Shown: positions 37,978 to 47,493 of the stretch, piece after piece
How positions within the stretch are numbered: position 1 is the first letter of the stretch
Layout: every line of letters starts with the position of its first letter
NCBI GenBank assembly: GCA_944324685.1
Contig: CALUXG010000034.1
Coordinates: forward strand, 1-64,000
DNA: 64,000 bases
Direction of reading: 5' to 3'
From: an uncultured Elusimicrobiales bacterium
GTDB taxonomy: Bacteria; Elusimicrobiota; Elusimicrobia; Elusimicrobiales; Elusimicrobiaceae
Notes under the pieces: generated by a model
What the model saw: the letters and a program-made list of their open reading frames with translations, nothing else
What the model was told of the DNA's origin: nothing
Databases searched by the model: none
Made by a program: the position numbers and the translations under genes

Positions 37978-39759
37978 ATGAGTGAAGAAAACCATTCCTA
38001 CGTCAGTTTGGCCAATAAGTACCGTCCGCAGAAATTTGAAGATTTAATCGGGCAGGAAAATATTTCAAAAACTTTGCAAAATGCATTAAAATTAGGCCGT
38101 ATTGCGCATGCGTATTTGTTTTACGGCCCGCGCGGCTGCGGAAAAACAACAACCGCCCGTATTTTGGCCAAAGCCTTAAACTGCACCGGCCACGGACAAG
38201 ACAAGCCTACGCCTCAGCCTTGCGGAACATGCCCTCAATGCCGCGAAATTGCCCGCAGCGAAGACATGGACGTGCTGGAGCTGGATGCCGCTTCTAATAC
38301 GCAAGTGGAAAAAGTGCGTGAAGCCATTATTGATACGGTGGCTTTGGCGGCGTCGCGCGATCGTTATAAAGTGTTTATTTTGGACGAGGTGCATATGCTT
38401 TCGGCCAGTTCTTTCAACGCCTTGCTCAAAACCATAGAAGAACCGCCGCAGCATGTTGTGTTTATTTTAGCTACGACGGAAAAGCATAAGGTTCCAAGCA
38501 CCATTGCCAGCCGCTGTCAAACGTTTCGTTTCCGTCCCATGACGGTGGATGAAATCACCGATCATCTTTTGGATTTGGCGCAAGCGGAAGGATTGGATTT
38601 AACGGAAAAAGCCGCGCGGATTATTGCCAAAAACGCAGGCGGAGCCATGCGGGACGCATTGACGCTGATGGACCGTGCCATTGCTTATTCCAATGGAAAA
38701 ATAGATGAAAAACTGGTGGCGGAAATGTTGGGATTGACTCCGCAGGAGCTGTTGGCTCAAACGGTACAGGCTTTGGTGGATAAAAACGGCGCGGCCTTGC
38801 ATGGAGTTTTTGACACGTTGCGGGCGGAAGGTTTTGACGCAAATTCTTTTTTGAAAGACTTAAAGAACGTATTGGGCGATTTATTTTATTTTTCGCATGG
38901 GCAGGCCGCGGCGCCTTTTGAGGCGGCCGCCGACATTACGGCCCGCGCCTCCGCGGGATTGCTGGCCGTGTTGTCGCGCAAAGTGAACAAATTGGCGGAA
39001 GAAGTAAAGTTTTCGGACAATGCATTAGTCAGCGCGGAAGTCGGTTTGTTTACGGTTATGGACAGCTGTTTTGACGTGGAAGGGTTTATCCGCCGGCTGG
39101 AAGTTTTGGAACGCGGCGAAGCCGCTCCTCCCTCCTCCTCGGCCGGTTCCCGCCCTGTTTTACAAAACAATACGGAAGAAAAAAAGGAAACACCCATTTT
39201 TACGGCGCAAAAATCGAATTTCTCTTCCATAGAAACGGCAAAATCCTCTTTTTCTGCGCCGCAGCCCAAACCAGAAGACTTACCCCCACAGGCAAACACG
39301 GCTGTTTCCAAAATAATTTCAGACAATCGCCAGCTGTGGGACGCCATGCTTAAGGCTTTTTCGGGCAGTCCTTTCGTATATGACGTGATGACTAACTGCA
39401 AAGTACATTTCGAAGGGGACGTTTGGACGATTTCTTTTGGCAAAGACAAAGACTTTTATAAAATCCCCGCGCAGAATAAATTACCGGAAATGGAAAAGAC
39501 GGCTCTTAAACTTGGAGGCCGCAAAATTACCCTGCAGCTCTCTTCCGAAGATACGGCTGCCCCACGGGAGAAAAAGCAAGCGCTTTCTTCTGCTGTTGTC
39601 CCCTCCCAATCTCTGACGCCGCAGCCAAAGATAAGCGAGGAAGAACCTTTTGCCAAGGGAGATTTTTCCGCCGATATGGAACCCCACAAATCGGGGCAAG
39701 ACGTTCCGGAAGAATTGAAGGGAATTTTGAATATTATTGACGGAGAAGTATTGGCGTAA
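37978..39759 (+). CDS. dnaX: DNA polymerase III subunit gamma/tau
   Basis: 593 residues, AAA+ clamp loader. Walker A GPRGCGKTTTARILAKALNC near residue 46, a zinc module CGTCPQCREI, DEVHMLSASSFNALLKTIEEPP and the sensor TTEKHKVPSTIASRC. After about residue 370 come a low-complexity linker rich in Ser/Pro/Lys and a C-terminal tau-like domain with SPFVYDVMTNCKVHFEGDVW. It is directly upstream of recR, as in many bacteria. No slippery A-run for the shorter gamma form was found. Confidence 0.96.
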   Translation: MSEENHSYVSLANKYRPQKFEDLIGQENISKTLQNALKLGRIAHAYLFYGPRGCGKTTTARILAKALNCTGHGQDKPTPQPCGTCPQCREIARSEDMDVLELDAASNTQVEKVREAIIDTVALAASRDRYKVFILDEVHMLSASSFNALLKTIEEPPQHVVFILATTEKHKVPSTIASRCQTFRFRPMTVDEITDHLLDLAQAEGLDLTEKAARIIAKNAGGAMRDALTLMDRAIAYSNGKIDEKLVAEMLGLTPQELLAQTVQALVDKNGAALHGVFDTLRAEGFDANSFLKDLKNVLGDLFYFSHGQAAAPFEAAADITARASAGLLAVLSRKVNKLAEEVKFSDNALVSAEVGLFTVMDSCFDVEGFIRRLEVLERGEAAPPSSSAGSRPVLQNNTEEKKETPIFTAQKSNFSSIETAKSSFSAPQPKPEDLPPQANTAVSKIISDNRQLWDAMLKAFSGSPFVYDVMTNCKVHFEGDVWTISFGKDKDFYKIPAQNKLPEMEKTALKLGGRKITLQLSSEDTAAPREKKQALSSAVVPSQSLTPQPKISEEEPFAKGDFSADMEPHKSGQDVPEELKGILNIIDGEVLA

Positions 39760-39760
39760 C

Positions 39761-40354
39761 ATGGAAAGCTTAGACAGACTGGTGCGGGCTTTGCGCAGGC
39801 TGCCCGGGGTCGGACCCCGTCAGGCGGAGCGTTTTGCGGCCTATTTTTTACGTGCCCCGCAAGGAGAGGTGGAAGAATTTCTGTCTGCCGTTTCTGATAT
39901 GAAAAAGGACGTCCGTCTTTGCCGTCTGTGCCATGCATACAGCGATACGGAAATATGTCCTATCTGCTCCGATCCGGACAGGGACCGCAGCATTATTTGT
40001 GTGGTGGAAGACCCGCAGGACATAGAATCTATAGAAAAAACGGGAGCTTTTACGGGTTTGTATCACGTATTGCACGGGGCCATATCCCCCATGGAAGGTC
40101 GCGGCGCGCAGCAAGTGAAAGTAAAAGAACTGTTGGAACGCGTACAGCGGGCCAATCCTCCCGTAAGGGAAGTTATTTTGGCCACGGATCCGGATGCGGA
40201 GGGAGAAACAACGGCTTTATATCTGGCGGACTTGCTGCATGGGTTGGTGGAGCGTGTTTCCCGCATTGGATACGGCGTCCCTTTAGGCGGGGATATTGAT
40301 TATATAGATGAGATGACTTTGGGATATTCTCTTAAAGGCCGTACCAAAATGTAA
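39761..40354 (+). CDS. recR: Recombination mediator RecR
   Basis: 197 residues. Helix-hairpin-helix LRRLPGVGPRQAERFAAYFL, zinc finger CRLCHAYSDTEICPIC and TOPRIM segment IICVVEDPQDIESIEKTG. With RecO it loads RecA at gaps. The ATG at 39761 starts MESLDRLVRALRRLPGVG; an earlier in-frame ATG at 39737 lies inside dnaX. Confidence 0.97.
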   Translation: MESLDRLVRALRRLPGVGPRQAERFAAYFLRAPQGEVEEFLSAVSDMKKDVRLCRLCHAYSDTEICPICSDPDRDRSIICVVEDPQDIESIEKTGAFTGLYHVLHGAISPMEGRGAQQVKVKELLERVQRANPPVREVILATDPDAEGETTALYLADLLHGLVERVSRIGYGVPLGGDIDYIDEMTLGYSLKGRTKM

Positions 40355-42223
40355 ATGCATACCAGCTATTATAAAAGGCCGCTGCTTTTTTTGCTTGTTT
40401 TATATATTGCGCTGCTTTGTTTGTTTTATAAACCGACTCCTAGTGCAACGGACGTTTCCCGCTTTATCCCTCAGAAAAATGTAACACTTACGGGCAAGGT
40501 GCTGGGCTTTCCCGTCGCAAAAAATACCCACAGCAATGTTATATTAAAAGTATATGATGTAAACGGAAAACCAGCGGACGGATACGTGTATGCGCGTTTT
40601 GAGGATTATGTTCCCGCTTGGCGCGAGACCGTGTTTGTGCACGGAACGTTAAAAAAACCTTATTCTGTAGCGCTTTTGGGCAATTTTGATTGGAGCGCGT
40701 ATTTGGCTTCAAAAGAAGTCTTCAGCGAAATACGGGTTTTCCATGCGCGGCAGATAAAACCCCCTTCTCTTTTAGCTCGCGCTATTTCGGCTGCAAGGCA
40801 GGATATTTTATCTGTTTTTTCCCACAGTTTTGACGCAAACGCCGCGGCGATAGCCAGCGGGATATTGTTGGGAGAACGTGCGGCGCTGGACGAAAGTTTG
40901 TACGAGGATTTTCAAGACAGCGGCGCCATACATTTGTTGGTGGCGTCCGGCGGAAACGTGGGATTTGTAACGCTGATGACGTTTGCTTTTTGCGGTTTGT
41001 TCGGCCTGCGCCGCCGTCAAACCGCTTTTTTGGCCCTGTTGATTGCCGGTCTGTATACGCTTATTGCCGGAGCGGACGCGCCGTTGGTGCGCGCGTATTT
41101 TATGGCTTTTTGCGCGGTGGCGGGATATTTTTTGCATCGCAACAGCGGGGTGTTTCAAGGACTTGTTCTTTCTTGTTTTTTTATTTTGCTGTTTCACCCC
41201 GCCGCCGTTTTTGAAACAGGATTCCAGATGTCTTTTCTGGCCACACTAGCCATTATTATATGTCTGAACAATTATACGCTGCCTCCCGCGTGGCCTCGCT
41301 GGATCCGTTTTTTCGTTCAAATTTTTCTGGCCACACTCAGCACGCAGTTGGTTTTGCTGCCGGTTTTTACCAATGTGTTTTTTAAGATTTCTTTTGTGGG
41401 TTTGTTGGCCAATATGCTGTTGGTGCCTTTGGCATCTTTTTTAATGGCGTTAAGTTTTGCATATTATGTTTTTTCTCTTTTGCATATCGGTTTTTTGCTG
41501 CAAGCGGTTACGGCGGCCTTTTTGGGATTGTTTGAACATTTGGTCGTATGGTTTGCGTCTTTTCCTTTGGCGTCGGTACCGGCCGCGGCTTGGCGGAGCG
41601 GTTGGGTCATTTCTTATTATGCGGCGGTGTTTTTGCTTTTTCATTTACCGCAAAAAGATTTTGTGCGGCGTATTTGTATGCCGTTGGCCGCGCTTATGCT
41701 GTTTGCTCCCGCCATACAATATCTTTTTTTTAATTCGCCTACGGTGTGGCTTTTGAACGAATGGAATCACAACGCCGTACTTTACCGTTCGGCGGACGGG
41801 ACCCGCATATTATTCGGTGCGGCTATAGACGGGGATAAATTGGCTCGCAGCGTTTTGAAGTCCGGCTCGCGTACGCTGGACGCCATATTCATCAGCGAAA
41901 ACATGCAGGCGCAAATGGAAGAAGTGCAGAAATTACAGAAACAGATTTTCGTTAAAAGGACCATACTGCCTTTTGAAAACATATGGCCGTCCCAACAGAC
42001 GGCTGTGGAGGGACGGACGGTTTCGGCAGAGTGGGGACTTTTGCTTAACCGCCGCGGAGAATTGTGGCGCAACCGCGGTTACAGCGGCGGAAGAGACAGT
42101 CTTTCTTATGAAATAACAGACGGTCGGAAAAATTTTACCGTGGCGGCTAACAGCAGATTTATTTTGTTAAATGGCCGTCGCATTGACAACAGCCGCAATG
42201 CCACATGCACCGTCCATTTGTAA
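40355..42223 (+). CDS. comEC: ComEC/Rec2-family DNA uptake channel with degenerate C-terminal domain
   Basis: 622 residues. An N-terminal OB-like (DUF4131) domain follows two helices. The competence domain (about residues 150-450) has GILLGERAALDESLYEDFQDSGAIHLLVASG and ADAPLVRAYFMA. The last 150 residues look like the metallo-beta-lactamase domain (NHNAVLYRSADGTRILFGAAIDGD), but the strand LDAIFISEN is not followed by the HxHxDH motif. It may import single-stranded DNA without nuclease activity. The ATG abuts the recR stop. Confidence 0.85.
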   Translation: MHTSYYKRPLLFLLVLYIALLCLFYKPTPSATDVSRFIPQKNVTLTGKVLGFPVAKNTHSNVILKVYDVNGKPADGYVYARFEDYVPAWRETVFVHGTLKKPYSVALLGNFDWSAYLASKEVFSEIRVFHARQIKPPSLLARAISAARQDILSVFSHSFDANAAAIASGILLGERAALDESLYEDFQDSGAIHLLVASGGNVGFVTLMTFAFCGLFGLRRRQTAFLALLIAGLYTLIAGADAPLVRAYFMAFCAVAGYFLHRNSGVFQGLVLSCFFILLFHPAAVFETGFQMSFLATLAIIICLNNYTLPPAWPRWIRFFVQIFLATLSTQLVLLPVFTNVFFKISFVGLLANMLLVPLASFLMALSFAYYVFSLLHIGFLLQAVTAAFLGLFEHLVVWFASFPLASVPAAAWRSGWVISYYAAVFLLFHLPQKDFVRRICMPLAALMLFAPAIQYLFFNSPTVWLLNEWNHNAVLYRSADGTRILFGAAIDGDKLARSVLKSGSRTLDAIFISENMQAQMEEVQKLQKQIFVKRTILPFENIWPSQQTAVEGRTVSAEWGLLLNRRGELWRNRGYSGGRDSLSYEITDGRKNFTVAANSRFILLNGRRIDNSRNATCTVHL

Positions 42224-42256
42224 TATAATATAGTGCATGCGGGAAAGGAGCTTATT

Positions 42257-42745
42257 ATGAATGAACAGGAATTGCAAACACATAAAAAATTTTTACAGCA
42301 GGCCATTAATCTTGCCCGCGAAAATGTCGCGACAGGGCGGGGAGGTCCTTTTGGCGCAGTGATTGTCAAAGACGGTGAAATTATTGCACGGGGAAGCAAT
42401 CAGGTCCTTTCCGGACAAGATCCCACCCTGCATGCGGAAGTGGACGCCATCCGCAATGCGTGTAAAAAATTGAACAATTTTGATCTGAAAGACTGTATTA
42501 TTTATTCTTCGTGCGAGCCGTGCCCGATGTGTTTGGGAGCCATATATTGGGCGCGGCCGAAGGCTTTGTATTTTGCCGCGGACCGGCATACGGCGGCGCG
42601 GCACGGGTTTGACGATAAATTTATTTATGACGAAATCATGCTGCCTCTCCATCAGCGGTCCATTCACACAGAGTGCATAGCTTTAGACGGCAATGAAGAG
42701 CCTTTTGACCGGTGGGATAAAAAAGAAGATAAAATACAATATTAA
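42257..42745 (+). CDS. guaD: Guanine deaminase (cytidine deaminase fold)
   Basis: 162 residues. The zinc site is formed by HAEVDAIRNA (His and catalytic Glu) and CEPCPMCLGAIYWARP (two Cys). The N-terminal GGPFGAVIVKDGEIIARGSN and the C-terminal swapped tail match Bacillus subtilis GuaD closely. It converts guanine to xanthine and ammonia in purine salvage. GGAAAGGAG precedes the ATG at 42257, and a separate promoter with TATAAT-like sequence lies around 42224. Confidence 0.9.
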   Translation: MNEQELQTHKKFLQQAINLARENVATGRGGPFGAVIVKDGEIIARGSNQVLSGQDPTLHAEVDAIRNACKKLNNFDLKDCIIYSSCEPCPMCLGAIYWARPKALYFAADRHTAARHGFDDKFIYDEIMLPLHQRSIHTECIALDGNEEPFDRWDKKEDKIQY

Positions 42746-42774
42746 AAAACGCTCCGTTTATCGGAGCGTTTTTT
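42744..42774. terminator. Bidirectional terminator between guaD and nagZ
   Basis: AAAAAACGCTCCG and CGGAGCGTTTTTT form a 13-bp stem with a 5-nt loop. The nagZ stop codon on the other strand overlaps its last bases. Confidence 0.93.
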
Positions 42775-44170
42775 AGAAAGGCAGTTTGCCGGAAGCGTTT
42801 TGTTTGCCCAGCAAAATATCGGCTGCGGCTGTTTGGGCTTCTTTGGCCGGACTGAATAAAAATAATTTTGCGGTCAGTTCTTTTATGCTTTCTGCGCCAA
42901 ACGGGCTGCCGAAACTGATAAAAACACTGCGTGCATATTGCGTGGCGGCATGGCGCAGAGATGTTTGTTCTTGCACGGATAAATTAATATGCCCCTTGAA
43001 AGCTTTGTAATTGGAAAAAGAAACCGCCACCAGCAAATCCGCTTTCTGAGGATATTTGTTTATTTGAATATTTGCTTGCTGCAAACGGTCTAAGAAATCT
43101 GTCGCAGCAAAATTTTCTTCGTTTCCCAGTTCCAGATAAGCAATGCTGGCAAAAGGCTTTTGCGGTTTTTCCCCGTGCCATACGGCGCAGGATGCGGCGT
43201 AGGCGGCGTTAAATTCCGCCGCGCTCAGACCCGTTTTATTCCTGCCGGACAGCGAAGCGGCAGCTTCGTCTTGCAGTTTGGCGGAAACGGACGCGCAATT
43301 TTTTGGAAGAGTTTGCTTTTGCAAAAAATCAGACAAAGCCACGGAATCTTCCGCCGACAGCAAAATGTGTGCGCCGGCGCGAAGCGCGTTTAATGCGGTT
43401 TGTTTTTCGTCTCCGGCGGCTTTCATGCACAGGGCGTCGGTAAACACTAATTTTTGAAAACCCATTTTTTCTTTTAATAAACCCGTCAAAATGGCGTGCG
43501 ATTGCGAGGCGGGCATTTGTGCGTCCAATGCCGGAAAAAATAAATGGCCTGCCATGACGCTGTCCGCTTCCGGCAGAGCCGTTTGAAACGGTACCAATTC
43601 GTGGCAGATTAATGCCTCTTCTGTTTGTGTCAAAACAGGGAGCGCCAAATGGGAGTCCGCCGTGGTGCGCCCGTGGCCCGGGAAATGTTTTAGGCTGTTT
43701 AATACGCCTCCGTCGTGCAAGCCGCGGCACAGAGCCGCACCCAATTTGCCGACGGTGTGTCCTTGCGCGCCAAAAGAACGGGTATTTACAATGGGGTTTT
43801 GCTTTTCATCACACAAATCCATTACGGGGGCAAAAACCCAGTCTGCCCCGACGCTTTTGGCTTCCCGCGCCAAAGTTAATCCTTTTTGATATGCGGCTCC
43901 TTCCGTTGCGTTCGCTCCGACGGCCATATTGGACAAGACCCAGCTTTCTCCGTCTATCCAACGGCCGAGACCGTCCTCGTAATCGGCGCAGATAAACAAA
44001 TGCGGCGCCGCGGCGGCGTTTTTCAGCGTGCCGATAAGCTTTTGCAATTCTTTTTTTGTTCCGCCGTAAATACAAAATCCGCCCGCGCCTCTTTTGGCCA
44101 TTTCTAAGGCGTCTTCGGTTTTGCTTTTTCCAAACCAAAAACCCGGAAAAATCATACGGTTTATATTCAT
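42773..44170 (-). CDS. nagZ: Beta-N-acetylglucosaminidase (GH3, NagZ type)
   Basis: 465 residues. The GH3 loop signature is LKHFPGHGRTTADSHLALP (acid/base His region) and the nucleophile Asp is in VFTDALCMKA. It cleaves GlcNAc from anhydroMurNAc in imported muropeptides. No signal peptide, so it is cytoplasmic. The C-terminal extension of about 120 residues after the catalytic domain is as in the longer Bacillus/Bacteroidetes-type enzymes. It overlaps anmK by 4 nt (ATGA). Confidence 0.88.
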   Translation of the reverse strand: MNINRMIFPGFWFGKSKTEDALEMAKRGAGGFCIYGGTKKELQKLIGTLKNAAAAPHLFICADYEDGLGRWIDGESWVLSNMAVGANATEGAAYQKGLTLAREAKSVGADWVFAPVMDLCDEKQNPIVNTRSFGAQGHTVGKLGAALCRGLHDGGVLNSLKHFPGHGRTTADSHLALPVLTQTEEALICHELVPFQTALPEADSVMAGHLFFPALDAQMPASQSHAILTGLLKEKMGFQKLVFTDALCMKAAGDEKQTALNALRAGAHILLSAEDSVALSDFLQKQTLPKNCASVSAKLQDEAAASLSGRNKTGLSAAEFNAAYAASCAVWHGEKPQKPFASIAYLELGNEENFAATDFLDRLQQANIQINKYPQKADLLVAVSFSNYKAFKGHINLSVQEQTSLRHAATQYARSVFISFGSPFGAESIKELTAKLFLFSPAKEAQTAAADILLGKQNASGKLPF

Positions 44171-45264
44171 AAAATAATATTCCCCAACACAGTGTTTTTG
44201 CGCGCGCCGGTAGCGCGGGCGCAATGATTGGTTTTGCCTTGCAGCGCAAGCCAAGCCATAACGGCAAAAGCGGCGGCTTCTTTGGCTTGCGGATCTAAGC
44301 CAGCCTGTGCGGAAGTGTGGACGGGTAGGGAGCTTAAACGGCGCAGATTTTCCAACAAAGTGCGGTTATATGCCCCTCCTCCGGAGACGATAATTTGTTT
44401 TTGCAGGGTTTTTGGAATAAAACGACGTATGGCGTCTGCGACGATGGCCGCCGTGAATAAATTTAGCGTTGCCAGCAAATCGGCGCTTTCTTCTATCCCG
44501 CCAAAATGACGGAGCAAATAATTTTCTCCAAAGTCGTTTTTGTCAAAACTCTTGGGCGGTTTGCGGAGGAAGTTTTTTTGGCGAAGCAACTTTTTTATTC
44601 TTTTTTCATCAGGATGACCCTTTGCGGCCCATGCACCGTTTTTGTCAAAAGCACAGTGTCTTAGGCGCATGCAGGCCAGATCCATCAGCGTATTGGCGGG
44701 GCCGCAGTCAAAACCAAAAGTTTTGATTCCTTTCCCAACGACAGAAATATTGGCTATTCCCCCTAAATTGAGTAAAATCTTTGGCGCTCCTTTTCCGAAA
44801 AAATATTCATCAAAAAAAGGAACTAACGGTGCGCCTTGTCCTCCTAAAGCCATATCTTTTTCGCGAAAGTGGCTGACGACGGGACATTCCAGTTGCGCGG
44901 CCAAAAAGGACGGCTCCGCTATTTGCAGGGTGTTTGGGGTGGCGTCTTGCGGACCGTGATAAACGGTTTGACCATGCATCCCTATGCAAAGCATATCTCG
45001 CGTATGCAGGTTGTATTGCGCCAAAAAGCGTTTTGTTTTTTGGGCATAGAGTTTGCCCAGTTCAAAATTTAATAAAGATAATTGAGGGGCGCGTAAATTT
45101 TTCGCGCCGAGCAGCCGCGTGCGCCAAACGGCAGAATAGGCATAATTATGCCACGCCAAAACGCACAGAGGCCGCAGTGCAACGGCGCATAAAGTCAACC
45201 CGTCGCAGCTGGTGCCGCTCATTAAACCCAAGGCAAAAGCGTGATGCGGATATTTATTTTTCAT
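44167..45264 (-). CDS. anmK: Anhydro-N-acetylmuramic acid kinase
   Basis: 365 residues of the sugar kinase/Hsp70 fold. FALGLMSGTSCDGLTLCAVAL is the family start signature; GQTVYHGP, LNLGGIANISVV and IIVSGGGAYN follow. It opens the 1,6-anhydro ring and phosphorylates to MurNAc-6-phosphate, the substrate of MurQ. Start at 45264, 11 nt inside murQ. Confidence 0.94.
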   Translation of the reverse strand: MKNKYPHHAFALGLMSGTSCDGLTLCAVALRPLCVLAWHNYAYSAVWRTRLLGAKNLRAPQLSLLNFELGKLYAQKTKRFLAQYNLHTRDMLCIGMHGQTVYHGPQDATPNTLQIAEPSFLAAQLECPVVSHFREKDMALGGQGAPLVPFFDEYFFGKGAPKILLNLGGIANISVVGKGIKTFGFDCGPANTLMDLACMRLRHCAFDKNGAWAAKGHPDEKRIKKLLRQKNFLRKPPKSFDKNDFGENYLLRHFGGIEESADLLATLNLFTAAIVADAIRRFIPKTLQKQIIVSGGGAYNRTLLENLRRLSSLPVHTSAQAGLDPQAKEAAAFAVMAWLALQGKTNHCARATGARKNTVLGNIIL

Positions 45265-46141
45265 GGAGAACCTCCGCCAAGAAACCACGGTGTTTGTGCA
45301 ATATTTTTTCCGCTTGTTTGCGTGTCGTGTTTTTCATCTGCATGACGATGGCGGTTTTAACGTTTCGGCCTGAAGCGGTCAATAATTTTTGCGCCGTTTT
45401 TTCGTCCGCGCCCGATACGATGCGTATCAGGCGTATGGCGCGGCGAATTAGTTTTTGGTTGGTGGGCTGTACGTCCACCATGAGGTTTTGGTAGACTTTT
45501 CCGGCGCGGGCCATCGCACCGGTGGTAATGGCGTTTAAGGCCATTTTGGTGGCGCTGCCCGCTTTTAAGCGCGTAGAGCCGGTCAGGGCCTCCGCTCCCG
45601 TGGGCAAATGGATGCAAAGACCGGCAAAATCGGTCGGACGATTACAGGTTATCAGCGCGGTCAAACAGCCCGCTTTTCGGGCTGCTGTTAAGGCTCCCAA
45701 GACATAAGGGGTTGTGCCGCTGGCGCTTAAACCGAAGACAAAATCTCCTTTTCCGGCGACATGCAAGAGGTCTTGTTCTCCTTGTTCGGCGTTGTCTTCT
45801 GCTCCTTCTTTGGAGCGGAAAACGGCATTTTTTCCTCCCGCCATAACGGCGCATATTTGTTCGGGTTTAATGCCGAAAGTCGGCACGCATTCGGCCGCTT
45901 CCAAAACTCCCAGCCGGCCGCTGGTTCCCGCTCCGATAAAAATAATTTTATGTCCGTTCAGGAAGGTTTTTGCGGCTAAATCTATGGCTTTGGCTATGGC
46001 AGGACCCGCTTTTTGCACGGCTTGGGCCGCGTTAAAATCTTCCGCGTTTAACAATTGTGCAATCTTCCGCGGCGAAGAAACGTCCAAATTCTTCGTTCGG
46101 GGGTTGATGGATTCGGTGGAAAGCAAAATTTCTTTTTTCAT
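45254..46141 (-). CDS. murQ: N-acetylmuramic acid 6-phosphate etherase
   Basis: 295 residues with a SIS domain. N-terminal STESINPRTKNLDV, then IFIGAGTSGRLGVLEAAECVPTFG and the catalytic Glu segment EGAEDNAEQGEQDL, and VFGLSASGTTPYVLGAL. It splits the lactyl ether to give GlcNAc-6-phosphate. Its ATG directly abuts the ampG stop. Confidence 0.96.
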   Translation of the reverse strand: MKKEILLSTESINPRTKNLDVSSPRKIAQLLNAEDFNAAQAVQKAGPAIAKAIDLAAKTFLNGHKIIFIGAGTSGRLGVLEAAECVPTFGIKPEQICAVMAGGKNAVFRSKEGAEDNAEQGEQDLLHVAGKGDFVFGLSASGTTPYVLGALTAARKAGCLTALITCNRPTDFAGLCIHLPTGAEALTGSTRLKAGSATKMALNAITTGAMARAGKVYQNLMVDVQPTNQKLIRRAIRLIRIVSGADEKTAQKLLTASGRNVKTAIVMQMKNTTRKQAEKILHKHRGFLAEVLHEK

Positions 46142-47485
46142 TTAATCAGCGTCCGAAATGTGGGGAATATGCGTGCGGAAAGCTTTTTCCGTTTCTTCTA
46201 TGGATTTAATTTTGAAAGTCAGCGGAATGACGGCCAGCGTACAAACGCTGACGGCGGAAGCCAAAATAAAGTATGAAGCATATCCCAGCTGCATTTGCCA
46301 CTTGCCGGAAAGCATGGACGGCAGCATCATGCCCAGCGCCATAATACCCGTGGAAATGGCATAGTGAGAGGTTTTATATTTTCCCTGAGAAACATACATA
46401 ATAAATACGGAAAAAGCCATCAGCGCCAGTCCGTTGCCGAAATGTTCCAGCGTAATCAGCAAAGCCGTTACAGGCAGCGAAGGATGGAAATAAGCCATAT
46501 AGACGTAAAAGAAATTAGGCAGGATTAAAATGAATGCAAAGGGCCAAATGCATTTTTTGAATCCGCAGCGGCCCAGCAGCCAGCCGCCTGCCAAGTTGCC
46601 GGCGATAATGGCTCCCAGCCCCAACGTGCCTTTAATCAGCCCGTAACTTTGTACGGACAAGCCCATGGCTCCTTGCTGGGTTTTTCCCAACAAAAACAGA
46701 GGCACAATTTTTTCCAAGAGAGCGTCTCCCAACCGATAACACAAAATAAAAATCAGAATGTATAAAATATTTTTTTGCGTGAAATAACTCTTAAACGCGT
46801 CGGCCCAAGCGCGCCCCGTTTTGGCTGCGGCAGGACCGTCTGAAGAGGGGATGGGCAATATATGCTTATGCCACAAGGCGCCCCCCGCAAACAGTACAGC
46901 CAAAAACAAAAACATGACGGACCAATTGTTCGGCCATGCCGCATGCATAAGAGAGTCCGGCGCGGACTTGCCCAAAGCTCCCGTAACAGCCACCAGAATG
47001 CCGCTGCCAAAAATCATGGCCAAACGGTAAAAAATGGTGCGTATGCCTACAAAATGACCTTGCTGCGGTGCGTTTAATGCCAGCAGATAATATCCGTCCG
47101 TGGCTATATCCAAGGTAGCTGATACAAACGCCCCCGCCAAAAAACCAAACAAAGACAGAGAAAAAAAAGACAAATGGGCCGTTTGCTGTGCATGGGCGAA
47201 TGCATTCCATGCATTGAGGGCTGCTAGAATTAAAAACACGACGGCCATGGCGCTTTGCGCCCCCAGCAGCCAGCGGCGCTTGGTGCTTTTCCCGTCCACC
47301 AGCGGACTCCACAGCATTTTCAGCGTCCAAGGCAAATACAGCCAACCCGTCCAAAAAGCGATTTGGTCGTTTTGGAAACCTAAATCCGCATATAAGACGA
47401 CGGATACGGTATTGATGATAATGTAGGGAATCCCTTCCAGAAAATACAAAGAGGGGATATAAGCCCACGGAGATGTTTTGCGCAT
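46142..47485 (-). CDS. ampG: AmpG-type muropeptide permease (MFS)
   Basis: 447 residues with 12 predicted helices. The AmpG pattern starts with SLYFLEGIPYIIINTVSVVLYADLG and continues to FWTGWLYLPWTLKMLWSPLVD. The middle loop around residues 210-235 is charged. It imports GlcNAc-anhydroMurNAc(-peptides) from the periplasm, feeding NagZ, AnmK and MurQ downstream. Its ribosome site TAGGAG includes the stop codon of the AI-2E-family gene. Confidence 0.88.
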   Translation of the reverse strand: MRKTSPWAYIPSLYFLEGIPYIIINTVSVVLYADLGFQNDQIAFWTGWLYLPWTLKMLWSPLVDGKSTKRRWLLGAQSAMAVVFLILAALNAWNAFAHAQQTAHLSFFSLSLFGFLAGAFVSATLDIATDGYYLLALNAPQQGHFVGIRTIFYRLAMIFGSGILVAVTGALGKSAPDSLMHAAWPNNWSVMFLFLAVLFAGGALWHKHILPIPSSDGPAAAKTGRAWADAFKSYFTQKNILYILIFILCYRLGDALLEKIVPLFLLGKTQQGAMGLSVQSYGLIKGTLGLGAIIAGNLAGGWLLGRCGFKKCIWPFAFILILPNFFYVYMAYFHPSLPVTALLITLEHFGNGLALMAFSVFIMYVSQGKYKTSHYAISTGIMALGMMLPSMLSGKWQMQLGYASYFILASAVSVCTLAVIPLTFKIKSIEETEKAFRTHIPHISDAD

Positions 47486-47493
47486 ACACGCTC

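Noticed and set aside
38600-39700. Programmed frameshift for a short DnaX product
   Set aside because: No A-AAA-AAG type slippery heptamer with downstream hairpin was seen.
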